Origin: DASQVO01 sp035640715 | Lineage (GTDB): Bacteria > Actinomycetota > Actinomycetes > Streptosporangiales > Streptosporangiaceae | NCBI GenBank assembly: GCA_035640715.1 | Contig: DASQVO010000267.1 | Coordinates: 1-16,319, forward strand | DNA length: 16,319 nt | Direction of reading: 5' to 3' | Shown here: positions 6,933 to 14,629 of the stretch, piece after piece | Numbering within the stretch: position 1 is the first letter of the stretch | Layout of the letters: each line of letters begins with the position of its first letter | The notes under the pieces: generated by a model | The model's input: only the letters and a program-made list of their open reading frames with translations | What the model was told of the DNA's origin: nothing | Database searches by the model: none | Translations under genes and position numbers: made by a program

Positions 6933-8351
6933 TTGAACGATCTTCCGCTCACCCTTACCGAGGCGGCAGCGGCGCTGCGCTCGGGTGCCGTCACCTCGGT
7001 CATGCTCACCGAGGCCGCGATCGCCCGGGCTGACAAGCTGGACGGCGTGCTCGGCGCCTACATGGCCAGGTTCGACGATTACGCGATGGCCGCGGCCGAG
7101 GCAGCGGACGAAGAGCTCGCCGCCGACGTGGACCGCGGCCCGCTGCACGGCATTCCCTGCGGCGTTAAGGACATCCTGGCCATGGCGGAGGGGCCGACCA
7201 CCGCGCAGAGCCTGATTCTGGACCGGTCGTGGGGCGAGGGGCGCGACGCCCCGGTCGTGGCCCGGCTCAAGCAGGCTGGCGCGGTGATCACCGGGAAGAG
7301 CACGACGATGGAGTTCGCCATCGGCCTGCCCGACTTCGGCAAGCCGTTCCCGGTCCCGCGCAACCCCTGGGACACCGCGACCTGGCCGGGTGGCTCGAGC
7401 TCGGGTTCCGGGGCCGGCGTGGCCGCGGGCCTCTTCTACTGGGCCATCGGCACCGACACGGGCGGCAGCATCCGGATTCCCGCCGCCTTCTGCGGGGTGA
7501 GCGGCCTGATGCCCACGTTCGGCCGCGTGCCGAAGTCCGGCTGCGTACCGCTCGGCTACAGCCTCGACCACATTGGGCCGCTGGCCCGCAGTGCCGCTGA
7601 CTGCGCCGCCGTGCTGGAGGTGATCGCCGGGCCGCACCCGAGCGATCCGGACTGCGTGGACGCCCCGTTCCGCGCGGACGACCCGGCCCGGGACCTGGCG
7701 GGCGTCCGGGTCGGCGTGGTGACCGAGAACCAGATCTCGGCCGGGGCGGATCCGGCCGTTCGCCCCGCGCTGGAGGCGGCCGTGGCGGTCCTGGCCGGCC
7801 AGGGCGCGGACGTGCGCGAGGTACGACTGCCCTACTGGGCGGAGATGGTCACGGCCAACATCGCAACCATGTCGGCGGAGGCACTTGCCTACCATCGCGG
7901 CGACATGTGCACGCGGTGGGGCGACTATTTCGCCGCGACGCGCGCCTTCATCGCGCAGGGCGCGCTGATCTCCGGCGCCGACTACGTCCAGGCGCAGCGT
8001 GTCCGCCGGGTGGCCCAGCAGGCCCTCGGCGAGCTGTTCACCGAGGTGGACCTGATCGTCTGCCCGACGGCGCAGGCCGGATCGCCCAGCTATGACAGCC
8101 TCAACGAGGGTCCCGGCGGCATCCGCCAGCTCATGGAGCTGGTCAACACCGGCTACTGGGACTGCGTCGGCAATCCTGTCCTCGCGGTGCCGATGGGCTT
8201 CACCGCGGCCGGCCTGCCGCTGTCCATGCAGATCGCCGCGCGCCCGTTCGATGAGGCGGCCGCACTGCGCGCGGGCCGCCTCTACCAGGAGCACACCGGC
8301 TGGCACCTGCGCCAGCCGGAGATCGCCGGGGCCGAGCCGGCCGCGGCGTGA
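6933..8351 (+). CDS. Amidase signature family hydrolase
   Basis: 472 aa. It hydrolyses a carboxamide; the substrate is not predictable from sequence. The catalytic Lys-cisSer-Ser triad is complete: Lys79 in GVKD, cis-Ser155 in the Gly/Ser-rich GGSSSGSGAGVAAG, and nucleophile Ser179 in GTDTGGSIRIPA, with the family's 24-residue spacing between the two serines. The start is TTG 6933, supported by GAGGAG about 9 nt upstream; no other in-frame start precedes the conserved N-terminus. A 73-residue GatC/AtzG-like gene follows 53 nt later and a GntR regulator precedes it. The layout recalls amidases that need a small partner, such as AtzE (1-carboxybiuret hydrolase) with AtzG. It is too isolated to be GatA, as no gatB is present. 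Confidence 0.93.
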   Translation: MNDLPLTLTEAAAALRSGAVTSVMLTEAAIARADKLDGVLGAYMARFDDYAMAAAEAADEELAADVDRGPLHGIPCGVKDILAMAEGPTTAQSLILDRSWGEGRDAPVVARLKQAGAVITGKSTTMEFAIGLPDFGKPFPVPRNPWDTATWPGGSSSGSGAGVAAGLFYWAIGTDTGGSIRIPAAFCGVSGLMPTFGRVPKSGCVPLGYSLDHIGPLARSAADCAAVLEVIAGPHPSDPDCVDAPFRADDPARDLAGVRVGVVTENQISAGADPAVRPALEAAVAVLAGQGADVREVRLPYWAEMVTANIATMSAEALAYHRGDMCTRWGDYFAATRAFIAQGALISGADYVQAQRVRRVAQQALGELFTEVDLIVCPTAQAGSPSYDSLNEGPGGIRQLMELVNTGYWDCVGNPVLAVPMGFTAAGLPLSMQIAARPFDEAAALRAGRLYQEHTGWHLRQPEIAGAEPAAA

Positions 8352-8404
8352 GCCCGGCCGGCCGCCACCCAGCTCACAGCCACCCAACCGGATCAGGAGG
8401 GCAG

Positions 8405-8626
8405 ATGGAACCGATCGGAACGCCCGGCTGCGAAGCCGCGGTGCGCGAGATGCTCACCGCGGCCGGGCTGTCACCCAGCCAGGACGAGATCGCGGCGGCC
8501 TGCGCCGCCTACCCCGCGTTCCGCGCCTCGGCGGACGCACTGTACGACGTCGCGGAAGCGCGCTACGCGGACCCCGCGCTCCGCTTCCGGGCCGCGGATA
8601 CCGCCCGCATCGACTGGGCATCCTGA
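8405..8626 (+). CDS. Small GatC/AtzG-like protein, probable amidase partner
   Basis: 73 aa, with AGGAGG 4 nt before ATG 8405, a near-ideal ribosome site. It consists of a predicted helical N-terminal half (EAAVREMLTAAGL, then DEIAAACAAYPAFRASADALYDV) and an extended, charged C-terminal tail ending DTARIDW. This short helical-hairpin-plus-tail plan resembles GatC and AtzG (DUF4089-like) subunits that wrap around an amidase. With the amidase directly upstream, a subunit or stabiliser role is the best inference; sequence similarity is weak by eye. Confidence 0.6.
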   Translation: MEPIGTPGCEAAVREMLTAAGLSPSQDEIAAACAAYPAFRASADALYDVAEARYADPALRFRAADTARIDWAS

Positions 8627-8659
8627 TTCAGCGGGCCCCCTTAACTCCCGGGACGGGTC

Positions 8660-8699
8660 CTCGTCATTGGCACAGCGTGCACTCGGCCGTTGTGACGAG
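8660..8699. repeat. 7-bp inverted repeat between convergent genes
   Basis: CTCGTCA (8660-8666) and TGACGAG (8693-8699) flank 26 bp between the amidase unit and the convergent oxidoreductase relic. It may form a loose bidirectional terminator; the long loop makes this weak. Confidence 0.25.
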
Positions 8700-8748
8700 C
8701 GTGCTAGCGACCCGGTCCGCCGGCAGGGCGCGGCCGGTGCAGAGCAGA

Positions 8749-9537
8749 TCAAATCCCGATGGATCTCGCCGTGGCCATCTCAAGCAGGTCGTGCAAGGCG
8801 CGGGCGGTCGGTAGCGCAGTATCGATGGCCAGCATCCGCGGCGCGGTCTCACCGCGGAGCACATCCTGGATGTGCCGGATCGCAGCCGTGAAGGAGGGCT
8901 CGCCCGCCGTCGCCGCCGTTCGAGTTTCCGTCCGTCCGTTTATCAGCCGGAAGGAGTCGCCCGCAGCGGGATGAAATGGGTTGCTGATCTCGATCTGTCC
9001 TTCCGTGCCGAGCAACCGGGAGAACACGTCATGGCTGCGGTTCAGCCCGCAGGAGAGCAGCAGGCGCCGACCGCCCGGATAGCCGAGGATGGCCCAGGAT
9101 TCCACGTCGACCCCATGGCCGCCCCACTCTGACGTCGCCCAGGCGCTCTCGTGCCCGGCGCCGAACAGTTCCCACGCCAGCCGGATCGGATAGCACCCGA
9201 CGTCGTTGAGTGCCCCACCCTCGAGCGCCGGAGACAGCCTGATGTTGTCCGAGCTCTTGATCTTGAAATGGAAGCTGGACTGGATCTCCCTCAGCTCACC
9301 GATCGCGCCGTCGGCAAGCAGGCCGGCGATCTCACTAAGCTGTGCGTGGAAAGGAAAAACGAACGCTTCCCAGAGCAGGGTGCCCGTCTCCCGCGCGACG
9401 GCGAGTACCCGCTCCGTCTCTGCAAGCGTGCCGCAGAGCGGTTTCTCGCACAGCACAGGCTTGCCTGCGCGCAGCGCCCGGACGGTCCACTCAGCGTGCA
9501 GTGAGTTCGGCAGCGGCGGCGCCGAGAATCTGCCCAT
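8749..9537 (-). pseudogene. Gfo/Idh/MocA family oxidoreductase lacking its NAD-binding N-terminus
   Basis: The frame matches this NAD(P)-dependent oxidoreductase family from the end of the Rossmann domain onward: LPNSLHAEWTVRALRAG, the catalytic-lysine motif CEKPL (about residues 30-34), then the C-terminal alpha/beta domain with GGALNDVGCYPIRLAWELFG. Intact members carry roughly 70-90 more N-terminal residues with the GxGxxG cofactor site, absent here. A TGA lies three codons before ATG 9537. In another minus-strand frame just upstream (about 9530-9600) LGVHRSPGEAQQMISNGQI resembles the linker expected immediately before this point, which suggests a frameshift plus further upstream loss. It is probably a decayed gene. 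A truncated but expressed protein is possible, yet no good ribosome site precedes ATG 9537. Confidence 0.75.
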
Positions 9538-9972
9538 TGCTGATCATCTGCTGGGCTTCGCCCGGTGATCGGTGGACGCCCAACCATGACCGCACGTCAA
9601 GGCACTGAGCCCCGTTCCTTCCCGGCAGCGGCGAGGAATGCGGTGATGCGGGCGTTGGCGTCGTCGGCGGGCCAGCGGACCGCCGACGACGCGCTGCGCG
9701 TCCTGCGCTACCAGCTCGACCGCCTACTCCCCACCGCCAGCCAATGACGCGTGCTCGCGGCAGCCCACTGGGACGCAGGATCAGCCAGGACCACATAAAT
9801 GCCGGCATGGCCGCGGGGCCAGCGGGGAGGACCTGTTGAGGGCGGTTCAGCGGCCGTCAGGCGCGGCCGGGGGCGGGCGCGGCGCTCGCCCCCGGCCTGG
9901 GGGTGTTCATTTCTCGGCGCCGGCTTTCGGAAGGTAGGTGCGGCACCTGGCTGCCGGCGGGCTTGGGAGTTA
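9538..9972. other. Gene-poor region of 435 bp between the oxidoreductase relic and mdh
   Basis: The right part holds the strong mdh terminator hairpin. The left part (9538-9747) contains several short open frames on both strands with coding-like G/C third positions but no complete gene: on the plus strand a frame ending ADDALRVLRYQLDRLL before a TGA at 9747, and on the minus strand a segment WPADDANARITAFLAAAG broken by stops. Part is probably the shifted 5' end of the oxidoreductase relic; the rest is unassigned. ATGCCGGCAT at 9799-9808 is a perfect 10-bp palindrome of unknown meaning. Confidence 0.4.
9865..9897 (-). terminator. Strong hairpin terminator downstream of mdh
   Basis: Perfect 11-bp inverted repeat GGCCGGGGGCG (9865-9875) and CGCCCCCGGCC (9887-9897) with an 11-nt loop that can itself partly pair. 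It lies 75 nt beyond the mdh stop. It is GC-only with no U-tract. Confidence 0.65.
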
Positions 9973-10947
9973 TCAGATGAGGTTGAGTGCGCGTACGGCG
10001 TCGCGTTCGCCTGCCAGTTCGGTCACGGAGGCGTCGATCTTGTCGCGGGAGAACTGGTTGATCTCCACGCCCTGGATGATCTCCCAGTCGCCGTTCGCGG
10101 CCCGGCATGGGAACGAGCTGACCAGCCCCTCCGGCACGCCGTAGGAGCCGTCCGAGACGACCGCGGAAGATGTCCACGCGGTGCCGTGGACCCAGTCGTG
10201 GACGTGGTCGATGGCGGCGTTGGCGGCTGAGGCGGCCGAGGATGCGCCGCGCGCCTCGATGATGGCTGCGCCGCGCTTGGCCACCGTGGGGATGAACGTG
10301 CCGGTAAGCCAGGCTTCGTCAACCTGTTCAGCGGCGCTGCGCCCATTGACCAAGGTGGTGTAGAGGTCGGGGTACTGGGTGGCGGAGTGGTTGCCCCAGA
10401 TGGTCATGTGCTCGATCGCGGTGACCGGTACGGACAGTTTGGCGGCGAGCTGGGAGAGGGCGCGGTTGTGGTCCAGCCGCGTCATCGCGGTGAACCGGCT
10501 GGCGGGGACGTCGGGGGCGTGCTGCTGGGCGATCAGCGCGTTGGTGTTGGCTGGATTGCCGACGACGAGGACTTTGATGTCGCTGGCGGCGTGGTCGTTG
10601 ATGGCCTTGCCCTGGGGGCCGAAGATGCCGCCGTTGGCTTCGAGCAGGTCTCCGCGTTCCATGCCGGCGGTGCGCGGGCGGGCTCCGACGAGCAAGGCGA
10701 CGTTGGTGCCGTCGAAGGCGGTCTTGAGGTCGTCAGTTATGTCGATGCCTGCCAGCAGCGGGAAGGCGCAGTCGTCCAGTTCCATTGCGGTGCCTTCGGC
10801 GGCCTTCAGCGCTGGGGTGATCTCAAGGAGCCGCAGCCGGACCGGGATGTCCGGTCCGAGAAGCTGTCCGGAGGCGATGCGGAACAGCAGGGCGTAGCCG
10901 ATCTGGCCGGCCGCGCCGGTCACGGTGACGGTAATGGGCGTAGTCAT
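9973..10947 (-). CDS. mdh: Malate dehydrogenase
   Basis: Interconverts malate and oxaloacetate with NAD(H) in the TCA cycle; cytoplasmic. The product has 324 aa, near the family's usual 327-330. The NAD-binding glycine motif VTGAAGQIGYALLFRIASG is at 9-27, and the substrate-binding mobile loop GARPRTAGMERGDLL at 88-102 (Arg92 and Arg98). VVGNPANTNALI is at 128-139, the catalytic pair region TRLDHNRA at 156-163 and active-site His187 in IWGNHSATQYPD. The start is ATG 10947, since the conserved N-terminus begins there; an in-frame extension to 11001 lacks similarity. There is no Shine-Dalgarno sequence; a TAGCCT hexamer ends 7 nt before the ATG, so a leaderless mRNA is possible. It is unusual in being flanked by two degraded genes. 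Confidence 0.95.
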   Translation of the reverse strand: MTTPITVTVTGAAGQIGYALLFRIASGQLLGPDIPVRLRLLEITPALKAAEGTAMELDDCAFPLLAGIDITDDLKTAFDGTNVALLVGARPRTAGMERGDLLEANGGIFGPQGKAINDHAASDIKVLVVGNPANTNALIAQQHAPDVPASRFTAMTRLDHNRALSQLAAKLSVPVTAIEHMTIWGNHSATQYPDLYTTLVNGRSAAEQVDEAWLTGTFIPTVAKRGAAIIEARGASSAASAANAAIDHVHDWVHGTAWTSSAVVSDGSYGVPEGLVSSFPCRAANGDWEIIQGVEINQFSRDKIDASVTELAGERDAVRALNLI

Positions 10948-10949
10948 GG

Positions 10950-11438
10950 TTGGCAGGCTACGACCAGCGGTGGGTGCCGGGCACGCCGGCACCCACGTCA
11001 CCGGTTACGGCCCTCCGGGAGCGTTTCGGCGGCTGGGCCGCTCCGGTGGGCGAGGTGCTGGGCGCCATTGGTGACGATGAGGCCGGCTTCTTTCCGCACT
11101 ACCGGCATGCCGTGCCGCGAACATGGGGCGCCGGGCGGGCCACCCTGATCGGGGACGCGGCGCACTCGATGCCGCCGACCCGCGCGCAGGGTGCCAACCA
11201 GGCACTGGAGGACGCGTGGGCACTGGCCAGGGCGCTGCGGGGGGCAGAGGACATCCCATCGGCGCTGCGGGCCTTCGAGCACGCGCGTTCACCCAAGGCA
11301 GCTCTCGTCGCCCGGCACGCGGGCTCAGAAGACACCAACAAATACCGCCCGCTGGTGTCGCGCCTGGTGCCGAGCGGGCTCACCGGCCGCTACTACACCC
11401 GGTGGCTCGGCCAGGTCAGCAACTACCTCGCAGCCTGA
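10950..11438 (+). pseudogene. C-terminal stump of an FAD-dependent monooxygenase
   Basis: About 145 residues match the end of flavoprotein (PHBH-type, group A) aromatic monooxygenases. The second FAD-binding motif is intact (RATLIGDAAHSMPPT, then RAQGANQALEDAWALARAL), and it is followed by the usual C-terminal helix with RSPKAALVARHAG. The roughly 230 N-terminal residues with the GxGxxG FAD site and the substrate-domain strands are missing. Similarity starts near 11000, directly beside the divergent mdh start, and there is no ribosome site. The stump cannot bind FAD properly and is a relic, probably of the rearrangement that brought mdh alongside. Confidence 0.8.
10971..10995. repeat. Perfect 10-bp hairpin between mdh and the monooxygenase stump
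   Basis: TGGGTGCCGG (10971-10980) and CCGGCACCCA (10986-10995) are separated by only 5 nt. The element sits 24-48 nt upstream of the mdh ATG, exactly between mdh and the truncated monooxygenase. It could be an operator, an upstream terminator insulating mdh, or a rearrangement scar. Confidence 0.55.
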
Positions 11439-11530
11439 CCAGGCTGGCACCGGCCGGCGGCCGATCAGCCAGCCTGAGAGGCTTGCTCAATGCCCGGCGT
11501 TGAGGGCGGCGCGGGGCCTGGCCCGGACGG

Positions 11531-11557
11531 GTGGGCAGGCCCCACGGGCCTGCCCAC
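11531..11557 (-). terminator. 12-bp hairpin terminator at the phosphoesterase stop codon
   Basis: Perfect inverted repeat GTGGGCAGGCCC (11531-11542) and GGGCCTGCCCAC (11546-11557) with a 3-nt loop. It begins within the TAG stop codon (11557-11559) of the minus-strand phosphoesterase gene and may also stop plus-strand transcripts from the monooxygenase stump. There is no U-tract. Confidence 0.75.
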
Positions 11558-13158
11558 TAGGGCGCGGTGTTTGGCGTGACGCCCACGTCGACGGTGACCC
11601 AGCCCTTGCTGCCGCCCGGGCCGGTCGCCGCGATCCGGTAGTAGCCGGCGGTGGGGAACGTCACCGTGATGTTCGCCTGGCCGCCGGCCAGCGTGGCCGA
11701 GCTGGGGAAGCCCGTCGGGACGGTGACGCCGGGCGGGGGAGTCACGGTCAGGTTCACCGTGCCGTTGGCGGCCGGGTCGAGCGAGAGGCCGGCGGTCTCC
11801 GCCTCCAGGTTGATCGTGAGCGGCCTGCCCGGATTCGGCGCGCCGATGTCGGTCAGGATGCCGCCGGTGCTGTGGAAGGCGATCGTGTCTGCCGGTGCGA
11901 CCGGCACGCTCGGCACTGGCAGCGGGGCCTGGCGGAAGTTGAAGGCGGACATCAGGTCGTTCTGCCGCGCGTTGAGCTTGGTCAGCGGGGCCAGGCCCCA
12001 CAGCCGCTGCATGAACGACAGGATCGACACGTTGGTGGTCTGCTGGTGGTAGACGCCCTGGCGCGCGTACGGGCTGATGATCATCATCGGGGTGCGGGTG
12101 CCGTAGCCGGTGGCCGCCGGAGGAGCGACGTGGTCCCAGAAGCCGCCGCCCTCGTCGTAGGTGACGAAGATCGCGGTCGAGTCCCAGTATTGGCTGTGTG
12201 CGACGGCGTTCACAAGCTGGCCGATCCAGGCGTCGCCCTGGCCGACGTCCTCAGCCGGCTCGGTGCTGTATCCGACACCGGGCCGGAGGAAGGAGAAGTC
12301 CGGCAGGCTGCCGCTGGACAGGTCGGTGAGGAACTGGCCGGCCGTGGTCAGGTCGGCCGCGTGGCCGGGCGGGATGATCTGGTCCCAGATCGTGCCGTTC
12401 AGTATCGACGTGGGCAGCGCGTAGTAGATCTTCCAGGACCGGTTATGGGCCGTCAGTTCGTCAAAGATGGAGTTCCACGGCTGGGTGGCGCCGGGCTGGA
12501 GGTTGTTGTAGACCCAGCCATGGTCGGTGCCGTTCAGCGCGGTCATGACGTTCGGCTGCGTTGGCGCGATGACCGGCTGGAAGTTGTGGTCCGCCAGTTC
12601 GTAGGACCTGGCGAGGTACTGCTGATTCGGGTCGAACTGCGGGCCGAACTCGGTGATCGCCGACATGCCGTCCTGCGGGAACACCGTGTAGTGGTCCATC
12701 TGGTAGCCCTTGCCGGGCTGATAGTCCATGGCCATCTGCTCGCCGACGGCGCTGTTGTTGATCGCACCCTGGACGTCGCCCTCGTTCGGCCCAGCCCAGA
12801 CGGGGCTCACGTTCGGCGCCGAGTCGTAGTAGGCGTTCGGGTTGAGCAGCGAGGTGTTCGCCGGGATGCCGTCCGCGCCGGGGAAGCTGCCGAAGAGGTT
12901 GTCGAACGTGTGGTTCTCGATCATGATCTCGATGACGTGCTTGATCGGCGCGTTCGGCATGCCGCTGACGGCCGCGGTCCTGGCGGACACTGCACGCGCG
13001 GCTGTGGCCTGCGTGGCTGCCGTCTGCGTGGCTGCCATTTGCGTGTTCTGGGTGGCGTGGTCCGCGCTGGCGGACGCGAGCCCGGGCGCGGCGGTGACGG
13101 CGATCGACGCGATCCCGGCGAGCAGCAGATGTAGCCGCTTCGGCGATCGTCGCATCAT
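11557..13158 (-). CDS. Secreted phosphoesterase, phospholipase C / acid phosphatase type
   Basis: 533 aa. The signal peptide covers about residues 1-31 (MMRRSPKRLH, a hydrophobic core, then GLASASA), so the protein is exported. A low-complexity Ala/Thr/Gln linker with AATQ repeats (42-55) leads into a PF04185-type catalytic domain. Metal-site motifs are ENHTFDNLFGSFPGADG (81-97) and YDEGGGFWDHVAPP (334-347); NRSWKIYY and RTPMMIISPYAR are further family hallmarks. After about residue 420 there is a beta-rich Ig-like tail. It probably hydrolyses phospholipids or phosphate monoesters outside the cell, which would fit phosphate or lipid scavenging; the substrate is not resolved. The start is ATG 13158, with GGAGGAG 4-5 nt upstream; an in-frame ATG at 13194 would precede this ribosome site. 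Confidence 0.9.
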   Translation of the reverse strand: MMRRSPKRLHLLLAGIASIAVTAAPGLASASADHATQNTQMAATQTAATQATAARAVSARTAAVSGMPNAPIKHVIEIMIENHTFDNLFGSFPGADGIPANTSLLNPNAYYDSAPNVSPVWAGPNEGDVQGAINNSAVGEQMAMDYQPGKGYQMDHYTVFPQDGMSAITEFGPQFDPNQQYLARSYELADHNFQPVIAPTQPNVMTALNGTDHGWVYNNLQPGATQPWNSIFDELTAHNRSWKIYYALPTSILNGTIWDQIIPPGHAADLTTAGQFLTDLSSGSLPDFSFLRPGVGYSTEPAEDVGQGDAWIGQLVNAVAHSQYWDSTAIFVTYDEGGGFWDHVAPPAATGYGTRTPMMIISPYARQGVYHQQTTNVSILSFMQRLWGLAPLTKLNARQNDLMSAFNFRQAPLPVPSVPVAPADTIAFHSTGGILTDIGAPNPGRPLTINLEAETAGLSLDPAANGTVNLTVTPPPGVTVPTGFPSSATLAGGQANITVTFPTAGYYRIAATGPGGSKGWVTVDVGVTPNTAP

Positions 13159-13192
13159 CAGACTCCTCCCCCTGACTGGGCGAAATTGTTGC

Positions 13193-13225
13193 ACGTCATC
13201 GGCGGCGTTGTTGGCACGATGACGT
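13193..13225. promoter_or_regulatory. 9-bp inverted repeat upstream of the phosphoesterase gene
   Basis: ACGTCATCG (13193-13201) and CGATGACGT (13217-13225) are perfectly inverted with a 15-bp spacer, 35-67 nt upstream of ATG 13158. It may be a two-half-site operator or a leader-RNA hairpin. Phosphate (PhoP) boxes are direct rather than inverted repeats, so this would be another regulator. Confidence 0.45.
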
Positions 13226-13449
13226 CTGCAGCGAGCCTGACAAGGGAAAATGGCCGGAATGGCCGATTATGCCTGGCGGGCAAGCGAACGATATAGGAAC
13301 AACCCTGCCCAAGTTGCCGCAAGTTACCACCGTCTCCTGAGCGGCCGGGGCGGCCGGGCAGCCGGGGCGGCCCACCCCATAAGGGTCCCGCGCCGCACTG
13401 AGGCTCCCGGCAATCCGAAACCCCGGAACGCGGCCCGCGCTGGGTCCCG

Positions 13450-13468
13450 TTACCCGCCGGGAGGGTAA
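13450..13468 (-). terminator. Small hairpin after the glycosyltransferase gene
   Basis: TTACCC (13450-13455) and GGGTAA (13463-13468) with a 7-nt loop, 8 nt beyond the TAG stop. The stem is short, so termination is plausible but weak. Confidence 0.4.
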
Positions 13469-13476
13469 GGACCTGG

Positions 13477-14586
13477 CTACGTGGGCGTGCCGACCGCCAG
13501 CAAGCAACGGTAGAGCTCGAGGTGGCGCTGCGCCGCCGCCTGCCAGGTGTGCCGGGCGGCGAGGCTACGGCCGGCCGCTGTGCGCGCCGGGTCCGGCCGG
13601 TCCAGCGCCTCGCCCAGCGCGGCCGCGATGCCGGGCGCGTCGGAGCCGAACAGCGCCGTCCCGCTGAAGACCTCCCGCAGTACCGGAAGGTCGCGGGTGA
13701 CCAGCGGGACGCCGGCGGCCAGGGCTTCCATCGCGGCGAGCCCGAAGCCCTCGACCGTTGACGGGAAGGCGAACACGGCCGCGGCGGCGACCAGGGACGG
13801 CAGCACCTCGTGCGGCACCGGGCCGAGGACCACCGGCTCGATGCCCAGCTCGGCCGCGCGCGACTCCCACTCGGCGCGGTAGGGCCGGTAGTCGAAGAGC
13901 GTCTCCCCGCCCGCGATGACCAGGCGCAGACCGGGGTGTGAGCGGCGCAGCAGCGCATACGCCTCCAGCAGGTCGATCGAGCCTTTCCGCGGCTCAATGC
14001 CGCCGACCGTGAGGACGAAGCGGCCCAGCCGGGCCCACCACCGGCTGCGCCCGGCTGCCGCGACGGGGCCGGAGGCAGCCGCGGCGGCGAACCGGGCCGC
14101 GTCCACGCCGTTGGGGATCACGGTCGCGCCGATGCCCCAGCCGTCGCGGAGCTCGCGGGCGACTGCGCGCGAGACGCAGACATGCCCGAACGGGACCCTG
14201 ATGGCACGTTCATGGCAGGCTGCGAGTTCCGGCGTGGTGAAGTGATCGATGTGGTGCACCGTGCGTACGCAGCGGCCCGCGGCGTTCGCGCTGATGCAGT
14301 CCTGGGCGTGCACGATGTCGTAGCCGCGCGGGTGGAAGGCCTCCCGCAGCGCGGCGATGGAGCGCAGCACGCGCTCGCCGGTCCCTTCCCCGTCGCGGTC
14401 CGGGAACGGCACGATGACCTGCCGCACGGCCGGGTCGACGGGCCGGAAGAAGCCCGCGTCACCGCCGCGCCCGAGCGTCCACACCGTGACCGCGGCGCCT
14501 GCGGCCGCCAGGGCCTCGGCGAGCGAGAGCGTGTGCACCACGCCGCCGCGAGGCTTGGTCGAGTACGTCAGCAGGGCGATGTTCAC
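13477..14586 (-). CDS. GT4-type glycosyltransferase, MSMEG_0565-like
   Basis: 369 aa, GT-B fold. The N-terminal motif LLTYSTKPRGGVVHTLSLAEAL (5-26) with LGRGGDAGFF at 38-47 is characteristic of the MSMEG_0565 glycosyltransferase family. The donor-sugar half has VGGIEPRKG (194-202; Arg200/Lys201 contact the phosphates) and the E-x7-E motif, Glu279 to Glu287 in EGFGLAAME. It transfers a sugar from an NDP donor to an unknown acceptor; no membrane segment is seen. The start is GTG 14586 because similarity begins there; the frame remains open to 14874 inside the nitrilase gene without family features. There is no strong ribosome site. The nitrilase stop is 43 nt upstream, so the genes are probably cotranscribed. 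Family members are known from nitrilase/radical-SAM (Nit1C-type) clusters. Confidence 0.85.
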   Translation of the reverse strand: MNIALLTYSTKPRGGVVHTLSLAEALAAAGAAVTVWTLGRGGDAGFFRPVDPAVRQVIVPFPDRDGEGTGERVLRSIAALREAFHPRGYDIVHAQDCISANAAGRCVRTVHHIDHFTTPELAACHERAIRVPFGHVCVSRAVARELRDGWGIGATVIPNGVDAARFAAAAASGPVAAAGRSRWWARLGRFVLTVGGIEPRKGSIDLLEAYALLRRSHPGLRLVIAGGETLFDYRPYRAEWESRAAELGIEPVVLGPVPHEVLPSLVAAAAVFAFPSTVEGFGLAAMEALAAGVPLVTRDLPVLREVFSGTALFGSDAPGIAAALGEALDRPDPARTAAGRSLAARHTWQAAAQRHLELYRCLLAVGTPT

Positions 14587-14629
14587 TGGGGGCGCTCGCT
14601 CGCGCGGCAGGGGCTTACGGGGGAGCGGC

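Larger units (their letters stand above)
13159..13476. other. Intergenic region between phosphoesterase and glycosyltransferase genes
   Basis: About 318 bp without a gene. It contains the phosphoesterase ribosome site (13163-13170), the 9-bp inverted repeat at 13193-13225, an AT-richer stretch (13240-13330) likely to hold the phosphoesterase promoter, though no clean -35/-10 pair is visible, and the small hairpin following the glycosyltransferase. Confidence 0.5.

Noticed and set aside
6714..8387. Minus-strand open frame of 557 codons opposite the amidase gene
   Set aside because: It is a GC-rich antisense shadow of a clearly recognised amidase, Arg/Gly/His-rich, with no domain.
9565..9747. 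60-codon plus-strand frame ending ADDALRVLRYQLDRLL
   Set aside because: Codon third positions look coding-like, but there is no ribosome site and no recognised family, and it lies among gene relics; kept only as a note on the region.
13005..13045. 15-bp repeats (TGCGTGGCTGCC units) suggesting a minisatellite
   Set aside because: They encode the AATQ-type linker after the phosphoesterase signal peptide and are explained by protein low complexity.
11191..13134. Plus-strand open frame of 647 codons opposite the phosphoesterase
   Set aside because: The opposite strand encodes a protein with signal peptide and catalytic motifs; this frame is a composition artefact.
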